From Larix kaempferi (taxonomy: Eukaryota > Streptophyta > Pinopsida > Pinales > Pinaceae), in assembly GCA_027924585.1 (NCBI GenBank), contig BSBM01000191.1, positions 2,480,001-2,544,000 on the forward strand: a DNA stretch of 64,000 bases, in the 5' to 3' direction. The position numbers were made by a program, and so were the translations under genes. The notes under the pieces are model-generated. The model saw nothing but the letters and a program-made list of their open reading frames with translations, did not search any database and was not told where the DNA came from. Shown here in pieces: positions 57,301 to 64,000 of the stretch (position 1 is its first letter; each line of letters opens with the position of its first letter).

Positions 57301-60300
57301 GTCACTCCACCATGTGCTCTTTGCGGGCAACAAGGCCATGCGACCAACCTATGCCCCACCTTGCTAGAACTTCATAACTTTCTCGACACCCCATTCAATG
57401 TAACCCATGCTCGACCGATAGTAGAAGGGGGCACATCATCATTTCCCACCCCTAATTCCAAATCATTTTGTATGAATCACGCATGTTCAATTTGTTCCCA
57501 GTTTGGGAATTACACACACCATTTCCATGATCTCCCTCGATTTCAGGATGCATTGGAAACCATTCTCCTTACTCATTCGTTGGACGACACCTTTACCCCT
57601 TCATCACCTGAAGCAGTTTCTATTAATACTGTTACAACCATGGTCCCTAATGAAAATCCCCTCGATGGGAAGACTCCATACTCAACCAACAATTACCCCT
57701 TTGGCACCCACAAATTCATACCATCGTTATTAATCACACCTACGCCACTCACCCATTTCGATCATGCAATTTGATGTCACATCATTCATTCCAATGTCCT
57801 ATAGTATCCACGTTTTGCACCCTACGCAACCTAGAAGCGATTATTGGATAACCTTACCCCTTGTGGAACCACCCTCTCAGCGGTAATCGATGAAGACAAT
57901 GATATTACAGACACCAAAAACCATCACGGTATACCTAGAATTTCTAATCACCTTAGTGATATTGATCTCCCATCACCAGTCTCTCGGGAAACCTTGGATC
58001 CCATAATATTTCCCCAAGAGCACATCCTACCCCTTGCCCCAAGCACCTCCAGTTATATGGATATCCTTCTTCTCGATTATATCCCCCTTCATCCCAATTC
58101 TGAAGATCCCTTTTCCTCTGATGAATTCACATGCTAGAGGAATATGTCTTCTCCACAAATGAAGAGATAATTGAAGCCATGAAATAAGATTAACCCCCAT
58201 GGGACTCCCTCCATTATAGGTCATTGGTTTTCCATACACAGTATCCTAAAATCTTGTTAATAGTCAAGGAATATAGTATTGAATCAAAGGATTTTCTGCC
58301 TCTCGATCATATCAATTGGTTCAAAAATACTATTCGTTCCCCTGATGCTTTTGAAGATGGAAATTCAGCCAATATATCCCCCACAATCTAGGTCAATATT
58401 TTCATTACCCATGGATTCCTTGAAAACATCTCCATTGGGGCCTCCTGTTCCCCACAAAAAATCCTTGACTTAACGACCCTCTTAAAAGAATTTCATGACG
58501 TTTTCACATGGTCCTATGAATAAATTCCAGGCCTCGAACCTAAAATTATCAAGCATCATATTGGCACTTGTACCAATGCCATCCTCATTAGGAATAAGCA
58601 ACGCCCAATCCACCCCTCTAAGGCCTCGACTATAAAAGCAAATATCGAAAAACTATTACAGGCAAGATTCTCTTCCCTATTGCTTACACATCCTGGGTCT
58701 CTAACCTTGTATCGGTTAACAAAAATCAAGGTATCATTTGTGTCTGTACAAATTTCCATGACCTCAGTTTAGCATTCCCCAAGGACAATTTCCCAAATCC
58801 ATTCATCGACCAGATCGTTGATTCATGTGATGGTAGTGAAATTTTGTCCTTTATGGATGGATTCTCTGGTTATAACCAAATATGGAACTACCCCCAAGAT
58901 TAGTACAATTTTTTTTTACAACACCATGGGTTACATTTGCATATAAAGTTATGCCTTTTGGTCTGAAGAACATCAGTGCCACTTTCCAGCACGCTATGGA
59001 GTGCATTTTTAATGACTTGGCTCACATCATCCTCGTCTTTTTAGATGACCTTACCTCCAAATCCAAGCAACGGTGAGACCACCTTCAAGATCTTTGCACC
59101 ATCTTCACACGATGTTGCAAATACAACATATGCCTGAATCCCTTGAAATTCGTGTTCTATGTCACTGCTGGTCGATTATTAGGATTCATTGTCTCCAAGG
59201 GAGACATCATTGTCGACCCTTTTAAAGTCCAATCAATTCTCGAGCTACCACCCCCACGAACATGGAACCAGTTGCAGAGTGTCCAAGGCAAGGCTAACTT
59301 CCTTCGATGTTTCGTACTTGATTACACCACTCAAGCACATGGTTGTTTACACCTCCTTAGGAAATACATCCCCTTTAAGTGGGACAATTTTTCCCAAAAA
59401 TCCTTCGACATTCTGAAGCAAGCCTTGTATTCAGCTCCCCTCATCTCACCTTTGGACTTTCACAAATATTTTACCCTTTATAAATCAGCGTTAGCTTCCA
59501 CTATAGCCAGTGTATTGGTCCAACCAACTAAGGATCATCATGAACACATCATTGACTATGTCAAAAAAAACTTAGTCGAACCAACACTCAACTACACTCA
59601 TGATGAGAAGCTCGTGTTAGCAGTCATTCTTTCTGTACAAAAGCTACGCCATTATATTTTGCTCCGCAAAACCACCGTCGTCGCTGAATCCAACCCAATG
59701 CAATACATTTAATTAGACACAATATTAACAATAGTAAATTTGAACGTTGTATTTTTATCTTACAACAGTTTGACCTCGAGTTTGTAATCCCTAAATTCAA
59801 GAAAGCATTGGCCCTAGCTGAGCTCATTATTGACCTCCCTTCCACAACCTCCGGCGAACCTGTTCATGATCACTTACTTGACGAATACCTCTTCCTCATT
59901 GATAGTGATGACCCATGGTACGACTATATCCTAACTTATCTATGTACTCAGATATTCACCCCCCACCTATCCCACGATGACCATCGATGGATCCATCATC
60001 AGACACCATGATACCTTCTCATAGGATATGTCTTACACCATTGGGGCGTAGAAACCATCCTACAATGTTGTTTAACACATGAGGAAGTTGAACACGTTAT
60101 CAACAACTTCATAGTGCCTCATATGGTAGCCACTTCTCATGCATGGCCACCACCCAAAAAATATTACATGAAGGTTATTTTTAACCCTCTATATTCAAGG
60201 ACTGTGTCTACGCAGTCAAAAGATGTGCAAATTGTCAGGTATTTTCCTGCAAAACATGGTCACTACATTCCCCTCTCCGTCTAGCCATGGCAGTTGGATC

Positions 60301-61188
60301 CTTTTGAAAATTGGAAATCAATTTTATGGAGTGTCACCCTAATTCAACACAAGGCCACCAATACATTATTGTCGTCGTTGACTACTTCACCAAGTGGGCC
60401 GAAGCCATGCCCACATTCGATTGCAAAGGCATCCGTACTACACGCTTCTTCTTTAACCATGTCATCTCCTGTTTTGGTGTACCCAAACAATTGGTCTCTG
60501 ATAATGGCACCCATTTCCATAATGAGACGTTTAAAGAACTATCGCAGTTATTAGGCTTTAAACATGAATTTTTGACAACTTACTACCCCCAAGAAAACGA
60601 CCAAGTTGGAGCTGACAACAAGGTTTTCAAAACTATGCTCCAACGCATAATAAACAAGAACAAATATATTTGGCATCACATGTTATTCCCATCTCTTTGG
60701 TATTACCATACCTCAGTCAAGACCACTACAGGCTTCATCCCATTCCACCTTGTCCATGGAGTATAAGTTGTACTTCCCATAGAATTCCAAATCCCTACCC
60801 TCCAATTTGATGTAGAATTGTTACCCAATACTACCGCCCTTGAGCAAATGTTTTTATTTTATTTTGGAACACGTCGACGAAGAACATAGTGACTCCCTTA
60901 AAAAAAATGATGCCATGAAGGTTCTCTCCAAACCACACTATGACATACATGTTCGATCTCACACCTTCAGTGAGGGTGAGTTTGTCCTTGTCTTCAATGC
61001 CAAAAAATAATGCAAACTAGGACTCGGTAAATTTGTATCTAAATGGAAATGTCCTTACATCATTAAACAATGTCTTCCCAAAGGGGCATATGTCTTAACC
61101 AACCAAAAGGGTATTACCCTTAACAACCCCGTTAACACCTTACATGATTCTACCCTTTGTTACACAAAAATTTTGTACTCACCATGAT
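54395..61188 (+). pseudogene. Gypsy gag-pol of Gypsy-1, heavily decayed
   Basis: Gag begins at ATG 54395 and follows one frame to about 55110 with stops where Gln, Trp or a basic residue would fit. A knuckle at about 55655-55700 has two Cys changed to Tyr; further knuckles lie at about 57315 (CALCGQQGHATNLC, intact) and 57485 (last Cys replaced). The protease region (56270-56600) has NEG where DEG-type text is expected, followed by NILLGCSYMF. RT spans about 58450-59080 with FLDD (59038-59049). RNase H at 59140-59712 ends LRHYILLRKTTVVAESNPMQ. Integrase (about 60030-61180) has Asn at 60320 for the first Asp, Asp at 60500, and Gly at 60608 for Glu, so it is dead. The order PR-RT-RH-IN is diagnostic for Ty3/Gypsy. 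Confidence 0.88.
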
Positions 61189-62077
61189 TGCGAACCATGT
61201 ATTCTTTCTCCTTGCCTAAATCCCTGAAGTACTTGACGAAAATCCTTGGAAGATGAGTTATGAGGTTTTTCCCCTTGTAAAAACCCTGTTTAGAGAGGCC
61301 GAAACACCTTTCCTTACAGCAAAGCATGTCTTTCCTTATCGATGCACATTAAGCACGTCGTTGGCACACATTGATAGTGTCTAGGGTGCGTTGATGCCTG
61401 TATGGAGGGAAAAAGGAGAATTTTCGAGAATTTGCTCGAAGGAGACCCTCATGGAGGCTTACCCCTTCCATTTAGGGTGGATCTTACTCTCCTCCCATAT
61501 TATTAGGATCTCACCTCCTCCTTCTCCCTAATCCTCTCCTCTCCTCCTCATCTCTTTTGTCCTATAAATGAAGCTCCTCTTCATGGGATAGGGGGGTTGA
61601 AATGAGGCCAGCAAAATGCTAGAGAAATTGAACCAGGAATCCATTCTCCCATGATTGGTAAATTGAGGCAAGGTTCCATTGGAAAGGATCTTCAACACCA
61701 AGGATTCATTGGTTGTAATTATTTCCTCTATTTTGATTAATACATCAATGTCTTCCTTTCCCATAAATGATGTGTAATTTCATTTATAGTAGTTGTCCTT
61801 GGTCAATTGCTTAGATGTACTATGTTATCTTGTAGTCTCTTATCTTTTTCCTTTTGAAACTTTTGCAGGTAATCTCTTCATCAACAAGCAGGATTACGAA
61901 AGCTTCAAGTTGCGAGGACAACCTTCATAAATAAGGTATGGACTGGACTCTTTGTATTCAAGTAATTTAATAGATCTAGGGAAAGGTTTTCATTCTTATT
62001 TTGCTTTGTTCTAGATCTGAACCATTTGGACTAGGGAGATCGGTTCTTGTCCGCACCGATGGATTTATCTGTTGACA
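61189..62077 (+). repeat. 5' LTR of a second Gypsy element (Gypsy-2), outer end not resolved
   Basis: Ends CTGTTGACA at 62077, directly before a TGGCGACC-type primer binding site. It contains CCTATAAATGAAG (TATA near 61563) and a polypyrimidine stretch (61505-61550). It does not resemble the sequence at 52.0-52.9 kb, so it is not the partner LTR of Gypsy-1. The start lies somewhere after the end of the Gypsy-1 pol. Confidence 0.65.
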
Positions 62078-62081
62078 AAAT

Positions 62082-62101
62082 TGGCGACCATACTGGGGAA
62101 C
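62082..62101 (+). other. Primer binding site of Gypsy-2
   Basis: TGGCGACCATACTGGGGAAC starts four bases after the LTR end. It fits the plant Gypsy TGGCGAC...TGGGGA pattern and is better preserved than in Gypsy-1. Confidence 0.75.
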
Positions 62102-63830
62102 GAGTTATTTAAGTTGTAGATCTCCTTACTTTCCTTATTTATGATTAGATATGGCTTAGTTTTCAATTGGTAGATCAAATCCAATTTGTATATCTGACTG
62201 TTTATATGTCACTGGATAATCCCCTTTAGGTCTCAAACCCTGAAGTCTGTTTATTGGCTTGAAAAAATTTCTTTTTTCAATTTTTTGGTCGCCAGATGCG
62301 CTTTACCTTCATGTACAATGCATTGTTTCCAGCCTGACACGCTTTGCCTTCGGACATAGTGCATTAATGCCGCGCTATGCTCTTTAGAAGACCATGTATT
62401 TTCCTACTGACGCTCTAGTGTATACCTGCATCCCGCATCGACCTGTTGAATTTAATTTTGATTTTCTACCCAGACCTCTTAGTGCCCTATTGCTTGGTTT
62501 GTGACTGGGTTGGTACAGTGTTTTCTTCTTTCTACATTTTAAAAAAAGAATTTTTTTTGTTTCCATATTAGTTTAAAGAAAGATATTTATTTTCATTTTC
62601 TTTCTTAGATTTGAAATATTTATGAAAATTCCAAAAAGAGTCATGCTTTTAGCTAGTCTTGTTTTGGTTCAGATCTAAGTTTTATAAAAGAAAACAAAAT
62701 TACTTTTATCTTTTGCATAGTTAGGTGTTAGGAATGTTCTTTCTGGTTTGGAAACAATGATTAGATCCCTTCTTCCTTTCATTAAAGATATACTCTCTCA
62801 TTATTTGCTAAATCAAAAGTATTTGTCTCTTTTCTTGGGTCTCTTGAGATTTGGAGCCATGTTTGGCCCCTTGAGTCGAAACTAGTATTTTGCTTGCATT
62901 TTTAAACGAAATAAGTTTCATTTTTGAAAAACAAATCCGGCCATGAATCGTGTATCCTACAGTCTCTTTGACCCATATTAAAGTTTCAAAATAATTCTTG
63001 TTTGGTGTGGATTGGCTTGTTTCTACCATTTTTGAAAAAGTTAAAATGACATTTGCATAGGGTTGTTCATTTGGGAAGAAAAACTATCTCTCTTTCCTTC
63101 TTAAGTAGGACTTCATCGAAAAGAATATTTGCATCTCATACTTGCATGGTTTTGAGTCGGGTCTAAATTTCCATTTTTCCACTTAACCACATAAGACAAA
63201 ATCAAGCGCTAGTTAGGTTAAAATCCTTAGCAACTTGAATGATAGGTTAGAGACGTGTTCCTGAGTCTTGAAGCGTAGGAGATGTTGTTATTTTCCTACA
63301 CTACATTCCGATTTTGTGTGTTTCTTCCACGTACTCGTTGGTATATCAAACTAACTTTCACGTACTTTTATGGTATATCGAAAGGTTATTTCATGTACTC
63401 GACGGTATATAGGAAGGCCCCTTTTGTATGATTGTGCATTAGACAACACTACTACAAATTTGAGCTCCCATATACCTTGCGTATATTGGGAGACCCCTTT
63501 AGCATCCTGGAACTATCTGAGTAAACCTATTGGAAATCTTATTGTTGCAATACACCGAGAAAAACACTTGGGGATATTACTACGCACGTACTACTAGATA
63601 GTCGGGTTAAACAGTTAGGGGTACGGTCCAAATCCTCCCTAGTTAGTGCTATGAAATATTGGGCCGAGTATAACTATTGGACCCTACAGTATATCGTGAG
63701 TTGCGACAATTTGAAAATCCTGTGAGAATCCAACTTATTTATCCATCCCTTTCACAGACTACTTGTTTCGTTTAGATTTGAGTAGTGTTTGATTTGTGTG
63801 GTAATTTAGAGGTTCTTAGAGAGTTTAGAT
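62102..63830 (+). other. Leader of Gypsy-2, no gene
   Basis: About 1.7 kb of non-coding leader. Around 63300-63420 there are three short repeats of CACGTACT-(C/T)-GGTATAT (TTCCACGTACTCGTTGGTATAT, TTTCACGTACTTTTATGGTATAT, TTCATGTACTCGACGGTATAT). No frame has a known motif. Confidence 0.5.
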
Positions 63831-64000
63831 ATGGAAAACTCTTCCAGGACTACCAACCAAGAGACCCCTTTTCAGGGTATGTCTTCTGTTTCTCCTCCAT
63901 ATGGAAGTGTTGGTCCTCCCTTCATGGCCACATTGAGCCTTCCCAGATTGACTATAGGATTACCAGTATGGTTATTCTCCAATCCGGTTATCCCAAGTGC
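63831..64000 (+). CDS. Start of Gypsy-2 gag, runs off the window
   Basis: ATG 63831 (MENSSRTTNQETPFQGMSS) is open to the last base, 56 complete codons. The product begins with a Ser/Pro/Gly-rich segment (SPPYGSVGPPFMATL) followed by LPRLTIGLPVWLF. The position, about 1.7 kb after a primer binding site, fits gag. The opening FMA-L-L--L pattern is loosely like the Gypsy-1 gag start. It is partial at the right edge, and no stop is seen so far. Confidence 0.5.
   Translation, partial: MENSSRTTNQETPFQGMSSVSPPYGSVGPPFMATLSLPRLTIGLPVWLFSNPVIPS

Noticed and set aside
52000-62077. Gypsy-1 with 52.0-52.9 kb and 61.2-62.1 kb as its pair of LTRs
   Set aside because: The two stretches show no similarity and have different primer sites following them.

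Overview
The window looks like transposon-dense, gene-poor plant nuclear DNA. It is AT-rich, has no convincing intact host gene, and is a nested mosaic of Copia, Gypsy, LINE, SINE and DNA-transposon-like remains. tRNA-Met-type and TGGCGAC-type primer binding sites, plant RT/RNase H/integrase motifs and a plant L1-type ORF1 place it in a land plant. The low gene density, long decayed elements and the kind of unknown retroelement proteins suggest a gymnosperm (conifer-like) genome; that is inference, not proof.

Left part (1-12.7 kb). An AT-rich leader is followed by a dispersed repeat carrying a phased ladder of about 20-bp palindromes (2.27-2.77 kb), a CCGCAAT-rich tandem array (3.04-3.56 kb) and a broken gene for an unknown protein of about 1,180 aa with a coiled-coil region (3922-7458). 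A partial second copy of part of that gene lies at 8.0-8.4 kb. Then come a GC-rich 260-bp tandem duplication (9.0-9.5 kb), a probable minus-strand LTR remnant (about 9.65-10.11 kb) and a foldback/MITE-like inverted repeat (10.73-11.19 kb).

Central part (11.3-23.8 kb). Two inverted minisatellite blocks face each other at 11.34-11.60 and 23.66-23.82 kb. Between them are a second palindrome ladder, a second CCGCAAT array, and a 3.5-kb single-frame pseudogene encoding a transposase-like protein with MDN and VGHTHEDID motifs (resembling the DUF7869 group). A 6.98-kb defective Copia element (12680-19659, AAATG target duplication) interrupts it. Without the Copia, this is a candidate DNA transposon of about 5.5 kb. 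A third ladder at 26.44-26.98 kb is joined directly to the 3' tail of the same unit, which looks like a deletion derivative. I regard this family as the most interesting content.

Right part (27.3-64 kb). A nearly complete Copia element (27358-34259, TTTTC target duplication) has one frameshift and four CAG-to-TAG stops. It is followed by AT-rich tandem arrays, a minus-strand L1-type LINE (about 35.4-41.44 kb), an old minus-strand Copia relic (about 41.48-47.13 kb) with an unrelated insert, a truncated Gypsy protease/RT fragment (47.9-48.9 kb), a tRNA-derived SINE with a 17-bp target duplication (51639-51808), a decayed Gypsy element (about 52.0-61.2 kb) whose integrase and protease active sites are mutated, and the LTR, primer binding site and gag start of another Gypsy element that leaves the window at 64000.

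Almost every coding region is broken. Most breaks are stop codons that fit C-to-T or G-to-A transitions, as expected from deamination of methylated, silenced transposons.
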